Notes: generated by a model not told the origin, from the letters alone. A DNA stretch of 64,000 nt from CADEFQ01 sp050249415 (GCA_050249415.1 JBFWQO010000004.1:62001-126000); one strand, 5' to 3'. Positions 26,418 through 35,894 are shown, counted from the stretch's first letter. Made by a program: numbers and translations.

Positions 26418-29400
26418 GTGACGGGTTTGACCACGCTGCTGGAAACATTCCGGCTCAACGCCGCTTCGGAGCGCGAGAAGGGCAACTACTTCGAGCGCCT
26501 GGTCAAAGCCTATCTGGTGGCCGAGCCGTACTACGCGGATCTGTACGGCGGCCAGGTCTGGCTGTGGGAAGAATGGCGCGCGCAGGCGGCCTTGCGCGGG
26601 CTGGGCGATGTGGGCGCCGATGCCGGCATCGACCTCGTGGCGCAGACCGCCGGCGGCGAACTGCACGCCATCCAGGCGAAGTTCTACGACGAAGATGCGG
26701 TGCTGAAGCTCGATGACTTCGCGACCTTCTTCACCGCGTCGAGCAAGAAGCAGTTCGCGCACCGGCTGATCTTCCTGACTGCCACGAAGAGCAGCGGCCA
26801 CCTGCGCAATGCCGTGCAGGACCAGCAGCCGCCGGTCAGCCTCGTCACGCTGCACGATCTGGAAAACAGCCGGATCGACTGGTCGCACTACCAGCCGCAG
26901 ACCGCGCCGGTGCTCAGGCCGAAGAAGACGCTGCGAGCACACCAGAAGGCGGCGGTGGACGCGGTGCTGGCCGGGCTCACCGGTGCCGATCGCGGCAAGC
27001 TCATCATGGCCTGCGGCACGGGCAAGACCTTCGCGAGTCTCGTGGTCGCCGAACGGATGGCTGGCGCGGGCAAGCGCGTGCTGTTCCTCGTGCCGAGCCT
27101 CGCTTTGCTGTGCAGGCGCTCACCGAGTGGACGCAGGACAGCGGCGTGCCCCTCCACAGCTTCGCGGTCTGCTCCGACACCGATGTCGGCAAGAAGCGCA
27201 GGGCGGCGGACGACGATTTCCGGATGCTCACGCACGAGCTGCAATACCCCGCCACCACCGATGCCAGGCGGCTGGCCGGTGAGATGCGCGCGCGTCACGA
27301 CGACGAGCACATGAGCGTGGTGTTCGGCACCTATCACAGCATCGATGTGCTGAGCGACGCCCAGCAGCTCGGCCTGCCCGGTTTCGATCTCATCGTCTGC
27401 GACGAAGCCCACCGCACCACCGGCGCCACCTTCGACAGCGACGACGAGAGCCATTTCGTCAAGGTGCACGACAACGACTTCCTGCGCGCGGCCAGGCGCC
27501 TGTACATGACCGCCACGCCACGCATCTACGGCGAGGGCGCCAAGGCGAGCGCCGAGCGCGACAACGTGGCGCTGTGCTCCATGGATGACGAAGCGCTCTA
27601 CGGCCGGGAGCTGCACGTCATCACCTTCTCCGAGGCGGTGAAGCGCGGCCTGCTGGTGGACTACAAGGTCATCGTGCTGTCGGTCGAGGAAGCGCACGTC
27701 AATCGCCGCCTGCAGAACCTGCTCAAGGACGAGAACAACCAGCTCAAGGTGGACGATGCCGCCCGCATCGTCGGCTGCTGGAAGGCGCTCGCCAAACAGG
27801 GGCTGGCCGAGAATCTCCACGGCGACGAAGCGCCGATGCAGCGCGCCGTCGCCTTCTGCCAGGTCATCGAAGTGCAGAAGGGCGGGCGGACCCACAAGGT
27901 CAGCTCCAAACACATCGCCGGCATGTTCCGCGCCGTCGTCGAGGAGTACCAGCGCACCGCGGACGACGAGGACATGGCCACGCTCGCCTGCGAGGCCGAG
28001 CATGTGGACGGCGGCATGAACGCGAGCGAAAAGCAGGCGAAGCTCGACTGGCTGAAGGCCGAGCTGCCCGCCGATACCTGCCGCATCCTGAGCAACGTGC
28101 GCTGCCTCTCCGAGGGCGTGGATGTGCCGGCGCTCGACGCCGTGCTGTTTCTCACACCGCGCACGTCACAGGTGGAAGTGGTGCAGTCGGTCGGCCGCGT
28201 CATGCGCAATGCGCCCGGCAAGAAGCGCGGCTACGTGGTGCTGCCGGTGGTGATCCCCGCCGGCGTCGAACCGCACGCGGCGCTCGCCGACAACAAGACC
28301 TACCGCGTGGTCTGGCAGGTGCTCCAGGCGCTGCGCTCGCACGACGACCGCTTCGACGCCATGGTCAACAAGATGGAGCTGGTCGGCCCCAACGTGCAGA
28401 AGATGGAGGTGATCGCCGTCACCGACCGGCTGCAGAAGAAGCCGCCGAAGGCGCGCGGCACGAAGGACAGGGACGCCGGCCGCAACCAGTTCACGATCGC
28501 CGAAGCCGCGACCCGGAGCTACGGCAAGGAGGATCAGGGCGAGCTGCAATTCGAGATCGGCGAAATCGAGCGCGCGATCTACGCGAAGCTCGTCGAGAAG
28601 GTCGGCAACCGCCATCACTGGGAAGACTGGGCGAACGACATCGCCCGCATCGCGCGCACGCACATCGACCGCATATCGGCGCTGCTGTATGACCCGGCCA
28701 ACACGCGCGAGCGCAAGGCGTTCGCCGCGTTCGCCGCCGAGCTGCGCGACGACCTGAACGACAGCATCACCGACGCCGACATCATCGAAATGCTGGCGCA
28801 GCACCTGATCACGAAGCCCGTGTTCGATGCGCTGTTCGAGCACTACAGCTTCGCGAGCCACAATCCCATGAGTCTCGCCATGCAGGGGGTGCTCGACACG
28901 CTGCACGAGCATCACCTCGAGAAGGAGGCCGACACGCTGCGCAGCTTCTACGACAGCGTGAAGCTGCGCGCCGAGGGCATCGACAACGCCGCCGGCAAGC
29001 AAAAGATCGTCGTCGAGCTGTACGACAAGTTCTTCCGCAACGCCTTTCCGCGCATGGCCGACCGGCTCGGCATCGTCTACACGCCGGTCGAGGTGGTGGA
29101 TTTCATCATCCACAGCGTCGCGCATCTGTTGCAGAAGGAATTCGGCCAGACGCTCGGCAGCGAGGGCGTGCACATCATCGACCCCTTCGCCGGCACCGGC
29201 ACCTTCATCACCCGCCTGCTGCAGAGCGGGCTGATCAAGCCGGAGGAGCTGCCGCGCAAGTACCGGCAGGAGATCCACGCCAACGAAATCGTGCTGCTGG
29301 CTTATTACATCGCCGCCATCAACATCGAAGCCGTGTATCACAGCCTCGTCGGCGGCGACTACCAGCCGTTCGAGGGTATCTGTCTCACCGACACCTTCCA

Positions 29401-31363
29401 GATGTACGAGAAGGAGGATCTGGTGGACGCGCTGCTGGTGAACAACAGCCGGCGGCGCAGGCGGCAGAAGAAGCTGGATATCCGCGTGATCATGGCGAAT
29501 CCGCCGTATTCTGTGGGGCAAGGCGAAGCCAATGCCAACAATCAAAATGTGGTGTACCCGCATCTGGACGCGCGCATCAGAGACAGCTACGCAGATCGAT
29601 CTAACGCTACGCTCAAGAATGCGCTTTACGACAGCTACATCCGCGCCATCCGCTGGGCCAGCGACCGCATCGGCGCAAGCGGCGTTATCGGTTTCGTCAC
29701 GAACGCCGGCTTCCTCGACGCGAACACCGCCGACGGGCTGCGCAAATGCCTCACCGAGGAATTCAGCAGCATTTACGTGTTCCATCTGCGCGGGAACGCG
29801 CGCACCTCGGGTGAGATGCGGCGCAAGGAGAAGGACAACATCTTTGGCATCGGCAGCCGTGCCCCGGTTGCCATCTCGCTGCTCGTCAAGAATCCGCAGG
29901 CCGAGAAACACGGCCAGATTCATTTCCACGACATCGGCGACTACCTGAGCCGCGAAGACAAGTTGAAGAAGATCAGCGACTACACCGGCATCGCGGGCAT
30001 CGATGCGGCCGAGGGTTGGCGGATCATTACCCCGGATGCACACGGCGACTGGCTCAGGCAGCGCGATGACAGCTTCAGAGAGTTCATTGCGCTCGGCGAT
30101 AAGAAGGGCCATGAACAAACTCTGTTCGAGGACTTCTCGAATGGCGTCAAGACCAATCGAGATGCTTGGGTCTATAACCCGTCGCGGTCGGCGCTTATAG
30201 ATACAGTCACAGACATGATCGAGTACTACAACCAGGAGGTTGAACGGTACCAGGCATCAACTGCTGACTGCGCGAGGGAAGAGTGGCCGGCGGTCGATAC
30301 CTTTGTAGATTTTGGAACACATCGCATTAGTTGGACACATGAAAGCAAGGAGGACCTGCGGCGCGGATACAAGAGAGCTGTGGAGGACGAGTCTTTTTCC
30401 GTTTCCCTCTATCGACCGTACTCGAAGGCGTGGATCTACTTCAATCGACATTTCAACAACCGTGTCTACCAGATGCCGCGCTTCTTCCCAGGTGGGACGG
30501 CCCAGAATTTGGTGATTCAGATCAACGCGAAGTATTCAGGCGGGGACCAGGTCGCCCTGATGACCAACGCGCTACCGGATTTGCACTGCAATGGTGACTC
30601 GCAATGCTTTCCCCTCTATCTCTACGACGAGGCCATTGACGAATCAATCGAGCCACACATGCAGCCTGGCCTGTTCAAGACTGATGTTACGTCGAATACC
30701 CGCAAACGCCGCGACGCCATCACCGACGCCGGGCTCGCGCACTTCCACGCCGCCTATCCTGGCGAGGCGATCAGCAAGGAGGACGTGTTCTATTACGTCT
30801 ACGGCCTGCTGCACTCGCCCGACTATCGCGAGCGCTACGCCGACAATCTCGGCAAGGAGCTGCCGCGCATTCCGTGCGTGAAGTCCGCGGCGGATTTCCG
30901 GCAGTTCAGTCGCGCCGGCCGCCAGCTGGCGGAGCTGCACCTGAACTACGAGACGGTGCCAATGTATGCCGGCGCGAAAGTCGAGCACGGCGACAAGCCG
31001 CTCACCGGAGCCGACTACCGCGTCGTCAAGATGCGCCATGGCAAGCGGGGCAAGGAGAAAGACCTCGGCACCGTCATCTACAACCCGCGCATCACCGTCA
31101 CCGGCATCCCGCTCGCGGCGTACGAGTACGTCGTCAACGGCAAGCCCGCGATCGACTGGGTGATGGAGCGCCAGTGCGTCAGGACCGACAAGGCGAGCGG
31201 CATCGTCAGCGACGCCAACGACTGGGCCATTGAAACCATGCACAACCCGCGCTATCCGCTGGAACTGCTGCTGCGGGTGATTACCGTGAGCCTCGAGACG
31301 ATGAAGATCGTGAAGGCGCTGCCGCCGCTGGATTTGCCGGAGGTTGCGCGCGGAAAGCTCTGA
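26418..31363 (+). pseudogene. Type ISP-like restriction-modification enzyme, frameshifted
   Basis: One ~1,650-residue gene split by a missing base near 27110-27113. The first part (26418-27110) has an Mrr-like nuclease with GADAGIDLVAQ and HAIQAKFYD, then helicase Walker A MACGTGKTFASLVVAERM up to VPSLALL. The second part continues QALTEWTQDSG in the -1 frame: DEAH box (VCDEAHRTTG), TATPRIYGEG, QSVGRVMRNAPGKK, an N6-adenine methyltransferase with motif I IDPFAGTGTFITRLLQ and motif IV MANPPYSVGQ, and a C-terminal target-recognition part. This order matches the LlaGI/LlaBIII Type ISP class. One inserted base would restore the frame, so it is a recent null or a sequencing error. GTG start; no specificity or separate methylase gene nearby. 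The recognition part is less GC-rich than its flanks. Confidence 0.85.
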
Positions 31364-31468
31364 GCAGAAGAATGCCCGCTTGCGTGACGGATGACCTGCG
31401 GCCGGTCAGTCGGCGGGAGAGGCAGGTGCTGTATCTGGTCAGGCAGGCGTGCGGCTGCAAGGTCACTG

Positions 31469-31508
31469 CCATCTGTGTAACTCTATGTGTGAGGAATTAC
31501 ACAGATGG
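31469..31508. promoter_or_regulatory. Perfect inverted repeat before the vapB remnant
   Basis: CCATCTGTGTAA (31469-31480) and TTACACAGATGG (31497-31508) are perfect 12-bp arms with a 16-bp spacer. The right arm contains the vapB ATG. It is the expected place and form for a VapBC autoregulatory operator. Confidence 0.6.
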
Positions 31509-31620
31509 CCACCAATCTCTCGGTTGACCCGACCTGATCGAAAAAGCCCTGCTCGACCTGGCAGGCAAGCTCGAGTGGGATTCCGGCCTTGATTACAAGG
31601 CGGAGCGGTCCAGGCGTTGA
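31505..31620 (+). pseudogene. vapB antitoxin remnant
   Basis: Starts MATNLSVDP in one frame and continues, one base out of register, as LIEKALLDLAGKLEWDSG and DYKAERSRR, ending at the TGA at 31618. Against typical VapB antitoxins (about 65-70 residues) roughly 30 central codons are absent and one base is lost in the DP(D)LIE region. Both the start and the toxin-binding tail are clearly recognisable. It would not give a working antitoxin. Confidence 0.75.
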
Positions 31621-31733
31621 GCCTGTTCGTCGACACCGGCGTCTGGTCGCTGCTGCTGCGGCGTGACGGCCCCGAGGGCGTTCCGCAGGTTCGAGCGCTC
31701 GCGCGTGCGCTGGAAACGGGGTGGGGCTGTGGA
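31617..31733 (+). pseudogene. vapC toxin remnant (PIN domain N-terminus)
   Basis: From TTG 31617, overlapping the vapB stop (TTGA), the frame reads MSLFVDTGVWSLLLRR then QVRALARALETG, the first ~37 residues of a PIN-domain VapC with its first acidic residue. The similarity then stops and the 3' end of higA on the other strand begins. The break is near 31730, so the toxin is lost and the antitoxin is under no selection. Confidence 0.7.
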
Positions 31734-31734
31734 G

Positions 31735-32061
31735 CTATGCCGCCCGACCCGCGGACAAATCCGGCCGCGGCAGCGGCTGGATGCTACGCTCGACCCGCTT
31801 GCCAATCTTCTGGCTCGCGATCTCGAGGTCGTACTGCGCCTGCAGTTTCTGCCAGAGCTGCGCACTCGTACCGAAATACCGCGACAGCCGCAGCGCCATC
31901 TCCGCGGTGACCGCCCGACGCCGGCGCACAATCTCGTTCACCGACGGTACCGACACGCCGAGCTCCCTGGCGAGCTTGTAGGAGCTGAGCTTCAGCGGCT
32001 CCATGAAATCATGGAGCAGAATGTCTCCCGGGTGCACCGGGCGCAGCTTCTTTGCAGCCAT
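31735..32061 (-). CDS. higA: HigA-family antitoxin
   Basis: 108 residues. The N-terminal half is the HigA/XRE helix-turn-helix (VHPGDILLHDFMEPLKLSSY, ELGVSVPSVNEIVRRRRAV, RLSRYFGTSAQLWQKLQAQY). It binds HigB and represses the operon. Lies 26 nt downstream of higB, the toxin-first order of this family. The C-terminal 20 residues are basic and run up against the vapC remnant. Confidence 0.9.
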   Translation of the reverse strand: MAAKKLRPVHPGDILLHDFMEPLKLSSYKLARELGVSVPSVNEIVRRRRAVTAEMALRLSRYFGTSAQLWQKLQAQYDLEIASQKIGKRVERSIQPLPRPDLSAGRAA

Positions 32062-32087
32062 ATAGCTATACCTTCCTCACTCTCCGC

Positions 32088-32369
32088 TCAATGATAGTCG
32101 ACGATCTCCACGTCGAACGCATCGCCGTCTTCCCACGTGAAGCAGATGCGCCACTGCTTGTTGATGCGGATGCTGTATTGTCCTTTGCGCTCGCCCTTGA
32201 GCGATTCGAGCTGATTCGACGGCGGCACCGCCAGGTCGCGAAGACTGGAAGCCGCATCCACGTACTTGAGCTTTTCACGCGCGCGCTGCTGGATCTGCCC
32301 ATCGAGCCCTTTCACGAACGCGCCACCGAAGATCGCTTCGGTGTCCCTGTTCCTGAAGGAGCGGATCAC
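32088..32369 (-). CDS. higB: HigB/RelE-family toxin
   Basis: 93 residues, MIRSFRNRDTEAIFGG with SLRDLAVPPSNQLESLKGERKG and the end INKQWRICFTWEDGDAFDVEIVDYH, the standard HigB ribosome-dependent mRNase sequence. The catalytic region near RINKQWRICF is intact. First gene of the higBA operon; a tandem 16-nt repeat lies just upstream. Confidence 0.92.
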   Translation of the reverse strand: MIRSFRNRDTEAIFGGAFVKGLDGQIQQRAREKLKYVDAASSLRDLAVPPSNQLESLKGERKGQYSIRINKQWRICFTWEDGDAFDVEIVDYH

Positions 32370-32383
32370 GGCTTGATATTAAA

Positions 32384-32415
32384 GTCAGGCGTTAATAACG
32401 TCAAACGTTAATAGC
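32384..32415. promoter_or_regulatory. Tandem 16-nt repeat in front of higB
   Basis: GTCAGGCGTTAATAAC (32384-32399) and GTCAAACGTTAATAGC (32400-32415) are adjacent direct repeats with three differences. TAACG-TCAAA-CGTTA within them is also an inverted repeat. It is an AT-rich island in GC-rich DNA and a likely higBA promoter-operator. Confidence 0.5.
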
Positions 32416-32433
32416 TGGCAGCGGCTTGCAGCC

Positions 32434-32877
32434 TCAGTCCCGTCCCCATGATCCGGGCAGATCTTCCGGCAACCTGGCCACATCCGGGTGCAACGCGACC
32501 AGGCCCTGGTCGAAGGTCACCAGATGGCCGCCGTGCTTGCGCGCCAGCGTGACGAGATACGCATCGGTCACCTGGTTGTGGCCGATCACGCCTTTCCAGT
32601 CGATCTGCAGGTAGCCCAGCGTATCCGGCCAGAAGCGGTGGCGCGGATGCTCGACGAAGCCACGCAGGATGCCGACCGCATCCTCTGTCCTGGGCACCGC
32701 GCGGAAATTCAGCAGCATCCGCACCAGCGTGCCCTGCGTGAGCGGGCAGGACGCGAACAGACCGTCGTGCCGGCGAAACCACTGCCGCGCGGCGGCGTGG
32801 TGCACGTGCGGCGGGTACGCCAGCGCGATGAGGACGTTGCCATCCGGCAGGGCGGCGACCTCGCGCACGGCCGTCAC
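32434..32877 (-). CDS. vapC: VapC-family PIN-domain toxin
   Basis: 147 residues. PIN-fold acidic positions are seen in LPDGNVLIALAYPPHVHH, in NQVTDAYLVTLARKHG and in HLVTFDQGL, so the putative RNase site is intact. GTG start overlaps the antitoxin stop (GTGA). The family ('TA system VapC' with HVHH after the first motif) cleaves RNA; the target is unknown. Confidence 0.88.
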   Translation of the reverse strand: MTAVREVAALPDGNVLIALAYPPHVHHAAARQWFRRHDGLFASCPLTQGTLVRMLLNFRAVPRTEDAVGILRGFVEHPRHRFWPDTLGYLQIDWKGVIGHNQVTDAYLVTLARKHGGHLVTFDQGLVALHPDVARLPEDLPGSWGRD

Positions 32878-33122
32878 GGTTCGTCGTCCAGCGCCCGCAC
32901 ATCGTCGTCGGTCATCACGCGGGTGGCTCCCACGACGACCGGCAAGCCGGTGTCTTCGTCGATCCGGTAGGGCGCCTGCGACTCGGCGACGCGATAGCCG
33001 GGCGCCTCCAGTCCGCGGCGCATCAGTTCGGCCACGATCTGGCCCAGGCTGCGCTTGTTGTGGCGTGCCAAGCTGGTGGCGATGCGGTGCAGGTCTTCAG
33101 GCAGGTCGATGGTAGTGCGCAT
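32874..33122 (-). CDS. Ribbon-helix-helix antitoxin partner of VapC
   Basis: 82 residues from MRTTIDLPEDLHRIATSLAR, a ribbon-helix-helix DNA-binding start, followed by SLGQIVAELMRRGLEAPG and an acidic tail (TDDDVRALDDEP) that would bind the toxin. A longer frame with earlier starts (to 33215) exists, but MRTTIDLP is the family-typical beginning. Coupled to vapC by a 4-nt overlap. Confidence 0.85.
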   Translation of the reverse strand: MRTTIDLPEDLHRIATSLARHNKRSLGQIVAELMRRGLEAPGYRVAESQAPYRIDEDTGLPVVVGATRVMTDDDVRALDDEP

Positions 33123-33134
33123 CAGAGCATCGTG

Positions 33135-33149
33135 ATGATAATGCATCAT
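33135..33149. promoter_or_regulatory. Small palindrome upstream of the vapC antitoxin
   Basis: ATGAT-AATGC-ATCAT lies 12 bp before the antitoxin start in a locally AT-rich stretch, a plausible operator for the RHH antitoxin. Confidence 0.35.
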
Positions 33150-33425
33150 GATGTCAAAGGGAGACGTCCAACGGCGGCCCCGTCGCGTGACCGGCCACGG
33201 TCCGCGACGTCGCAAGGATGCGCCGCGTGCTTCAGTTCGCTGAACCCCCGCGAACTCGCCAGGACCCGCGCCGCTCGTGACACGCCCCCGATGTGCCGAT
33301 GCGAACAGGCTCGGCAGACAGGCTGTTTGAAAGTACTATCCGCAGCGCTCCGCGGCGGCGCTCGCGCGCCGGCGCGCCTGTACACCCGCGAAAGTCACTT
33401 CGATTCTGCTTCATGATTGCCCTGC
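33150..33425. other. Intergenic stretch between TA module and prfC
   Basis: Together with the operator this makes about 300 bp without a gene. I see no convincing small gene or RNA. The right part has short GC-rich self-complementary pieces (GCGCTCGCGCGCCGGCGCGCC near 33358-33378) and a TTGAAA at 33327 that could be a -35, without a clear -10. Confidence 0.3.
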
Positions 33426-35018
33426 ATGGCTGATGTAACGACCGAGGAAATCACCAAAAGACGCACTTTTGCGATCATTTCCCACCCCGACGCCGGCAAG
33501 ACGACGCTGACCGAGAAGCTGCTGCTGTTCGGCGGCGCGATCCAGATGGCCGGCACCGTGAAGGGCCGCAAGGCGGCGCGCCACGCGACGTCCGACTGGA
33601 TGCGCCTCGAGCAGCAGCGCGGCATTTCCGTGACCTCGTCGGTGATGCAGTTCCCGTATCGCGGCCGCGTCGTCAATCTCCTCGACACGCCCGGCCACGA
33701 GGACTTCTCCGAGGACACCTACCGCACGCTCACCGCGGTGGATTCGGCGTTGATGGTCATCGACTGCGCGAAGGGCGTGGAGGCGCGCACGATCAAGCTG
33801 ATGGAGGTCTGTCGCCTGCGCGACACGCCGATCATGACCTTCATCAACAAGCTCGACCGCGAAGGGCGCGAGCCGATCGATCTGCTCGACGAGATCGAGC
33901 GCGTGCTCGGCATCGCGACGACACCGATCACCTGGCCGATCGGCATGGGGCGCGACCTCGCGGGCATCTACCACCTGGCCGAGGATCGCATCTACGTGTA
34001 CAGCGCCGGCGAGCGCGGCCGGGTGGGCGAGAACCTCGTGATCGACGGCCTCGCCAGCGAATCGGGGCGCGCCTTCCTCGGCGAGCGCGCCGCCGCGTTC
34101 GACGAACAGGTCGAACTCGTGCGCGGCGCGACGGCGGCCTTCGATCCCGACCTGTATCGCGCAGGCCGGCAGACGCCGGTGTTCTTCGGTTCGGCGATCG
34201 GCAATTTCGGCGTCGAAGAGCTCCTCGGCGCGTTCGTCGAGCACGCGCCGCCGCCACAGCCGCGGCCGACCTTGCAGCGCGAAGTCGACTCGCAGGAGCG
34301 CGCACTCACCGGCTTCGTCTTCAAGATACAGGCGAACATGGATCCGGCGCACCGCGACCGCATCGCCTTCATGCGCCTGTGTTCGGGGCGCTATACCCGT
34401 GGCATGAAGCTGCATCACGTGCGGCTCGGCAAGGAAATGCGCGTCGCCGACGCGCTCACGTTCCTCGCCGCCGACCGCAGCCACGCGGAGGAAGCGTACG
34501 CGGGCGACATCATCGGCCTGCACAACCACGGCACCATCAATATCGGCGATTCCTTCACCGAGGGCGAACATCTCGTCTTTACCGGCATCCCGAATTTCGC
34601 GCCCGAGATGTTCCGGCGCGCGGTGCTGAAGGATCCGCTGCGCATGAAGGCGCTCGCGCGCGGCCTGGCGCAACTGTGCGAGGAGGGCGCCACCCAGCTC
34701 TTCAAGCCGCTGCGCAACAACGACATGGTGCTCGGCGCCGTGGGCCAGCTGCAGTTCGAGGTCGTGGCCTTCCGGCTGCAGGACGAGTACGGCGTGCAGT
34801 GCCATTTCGAGCCCGTCAACGTCTACACCGCGCGGTGGATCGGCGCGGACGACGAGCGCAAGCTCGCCGAGTTTCGCTCGAAGGCCCACGACAACCTCGC
34901 GGTCGACCACAGTGGCGGCCTCGTCTACCTCGCGCCCACCCGCGTGAACCTCGCGCTCACCCAGGAGCGCTGGCCGGACGTCCGCTTCCTCGAAACGCGC
35001 GAGCACCTCGCGGGATGA
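33426..35018 (+). CDS. prfC: Peptide chain release factor 3
   Basis: GTPase that removes RF1/RF2 from the ribosome. 530 residues from ATG 33426 (MADVTTEEITKRRTFAIISH), in line with E. coli (529). G1 HPDAGKTTLTEK, G2 region RGISVTSSVMQF, G3 DTPGHEDFSEDTYRT and G4 NKLDREGREP are intact, followed by EF-G-like domains. The last 62 bp overlap the convergent lipoprotein gene. Confidence 0.97.
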   Translation: MADVTTEEITKRRTFAIISHPDAGKTTLTEKLLLFGGAIQMAGTVKGRKAARHATSDWMRLEQQRGISVTSSVMQFPYRGRVVNLLDTPGHEDFSEDTYRTLTAVDSALMVIDCAKGVEARTIKLMEVCRLRDTPIMTFINKLDREGREPIDLLDEIERVLGIATTPITWPIGMGRDLAGIYHLAEDRIYVYSAGERGRVGENLVIDGLASESGRAFLGERAAAFDEQVELVRGATAAFDPDLYRAGRQTPVFFGSAIGNFGVEELLGAFVEHAPPPQPRPTLQREVDSQERALTGFVFKIQANMDPAHRDRIAFMRLCSGRYTRGMKLHHVRLGKEMRVADALTFLAADRSHAEEAYAGDIIGLHNHGTINIGDSFTEGEHLVFTGIPNFAPEMFRRAVLKDPLRMKALARGLAQLCEEGATQLFKPLRNNDMVLGAVGQLQFEVVAFRLQDEYGVQCHFEPVNVYTARWIGADDERKLAEFRSKAHDNLAVDHSGGLVYLAPTRVNLALTQERWPDVRFLETREHLAG

Positions 35019-35823
35019 GCAGCAACGCGGCGAGCACCATGAGCGTGACGCCACCGAGCGCGCCACCGCCGCCACTGCCGCGCTTCGCGACCGTGACAGG
35101 CGCGGTGCCGTCCTTTACGCGCGCGGCGAAGCGGTCGAGCTCGGTCGCCAGGTGATCCGTCAACTGCGCGGCGGCGAGTTCGAGCCCGCTCGCGCGCTGA
35201 CGGTCGAGCGCGGCGGGCTGCTCGACCAGCGTCGAGTCGCCGGACAGGGCGCTCGTGCCGGCCGCACGCAGCAGCAGGGTGCGCGATCGCGGCTCGATCA
35301 CGGCGAGATCGAGCAGCGTATGCGTTTCCTGGTCGGTGCCTTCGACGACATAGGCGCCGAGGATCGTCAGATACAGCAGTGACGCCTTGTTGTCCCTGCG
35401 TTGCGCGACCTGATCCATCGACACGAGGGCGAGCGCATCGAAGCCCTGCAGTCGGGCAATCTGTTCGAGGCCCGTGTAGCCGCTGCGCGGGTTCAGGTAA
35501 CCCTCGGGAACGATCGAGATCGATTCCACATAGGGCAACTTCGCGAAGCGTGATCGTACGCGCTCGAGCACGGCGTATCGTTCCGTGACCGGCTGGTTGC
35601 CGTAGTCGCCGGGCACGAACGCGAGTCCGACGCGCATCGGTACCGGCATGACGGGGTGGTCGGTGGGCGTAGCCACGTCGCCGTCGGGGTAGAGGAACGA
35701 GACGAGCGGAGTGCTCGTCGCGCGCGTGGCGCCGGCCGGGTAGCAGCCTCCATCGAGCAGCGCGCAGCCGGACAGCAGCGACGCCGTCGCGATGGCGGGC
35801 AGCAGGCAGTGTCTGACAGGCAT
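34957..35823 (-). CDS. Rhombotarget lipoprotein with GlyGly-CTERM tail
   Basis: 288 residues. Lipoprotein signal ending in the lipobox LLSGC (Cys about 20). The body (VGLAFVPGDYGNQPVTE, ESISIVPEGYLNPRSGYTGLEQIARL) fits the rhombotarget lipoprotein family. The C-terminus is a sorting signal: Gly-rich GSGGGGALGG, a hydrophobic helix VTLMVLAALLLIP and a basic cluster, the GlyGly-CTERM form cut by rhombosortase. No rhombosortase gene is in the window. Two TTGANCANTGNTCAA boxes lie upstream, shared with divergent tetR. RBS GGAGG precedes the ATG. Confidence 0.82.
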   Translation of the reverse strand: MPVRHCLLPAIATASLLSGCALLDGGCYPAGATRATSTPLVSFLYPDGDVATPTDHPVMPVPMRVGLAFVPGDYGNQPVTERYAVLERVRSRFAKLPYVESISIVPEGYLNPRSGYTGLEQIARLQGFDALALVSMDQVAQRRDNKASLLYLTILGAYVVEGTDQETHTLLDLAVIEPRSRTLLLRAAGTSALSGDSTLVEQPAALDRQRASGLELAAAQLTDHLATELDRFAARVKDGTAPVTVAKRGSGGGGALGGVTLMVLAALLLIPRGARAFRGSGRPASAPG

Positions 35824-35837
35824 GTGCAGGCCTCCAA

Positions 35838-35880
35838 TTGAGCAGTGCTCAGTTTATCCTGTTAATTGAACACTGATCAA
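35838..35880. promoter_or_regulatory. Two matching operator boxes between lipoprotein gene and tetR
   Basis: TTGAGCAGTGCTCAG (35838-35852) and TTGAACACTGATCAA (35866-35880) fit the palindrome TTGANCANTGNTCAA, the second perfectly. Centres are 28 bp apart. Box 2 covers the -35 of tetR and also a TTGATC that could be the -35 of the lipoprotein gene, so one repressor could shut both. Confidence 0.7.
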
Positions 35881-35894
35881 TACAAGTGTATATT
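35866..35894 (+). promoter_or_regulatory. tetR promoter
   Basis: TTGAAC (35866-35871), 17 bp, TATATT (35889-35894). The -35 lies inside operator box 2. The leader to ATG 35919 includes AGGAG. Confidence 0.6.

Noticed and set aside
27100..27120. Programmed frameshift in the Type ISP gene
   Set aside because: No slippery heptamer, no obvious stimulator, and this enzyme class is not known to use it; a lost base is simpler.
28166..30118. 650-codon minus-strand frame inside the Type ISP gene
   Set aside because: Antisense of helicase and methyltransferase motifs; no recognisable protein.
33146..33416. Small open frames between the vapC antitoxin and prfC
   Set aside because: Arg-rich, no RBS, no family; treated as non-coding.
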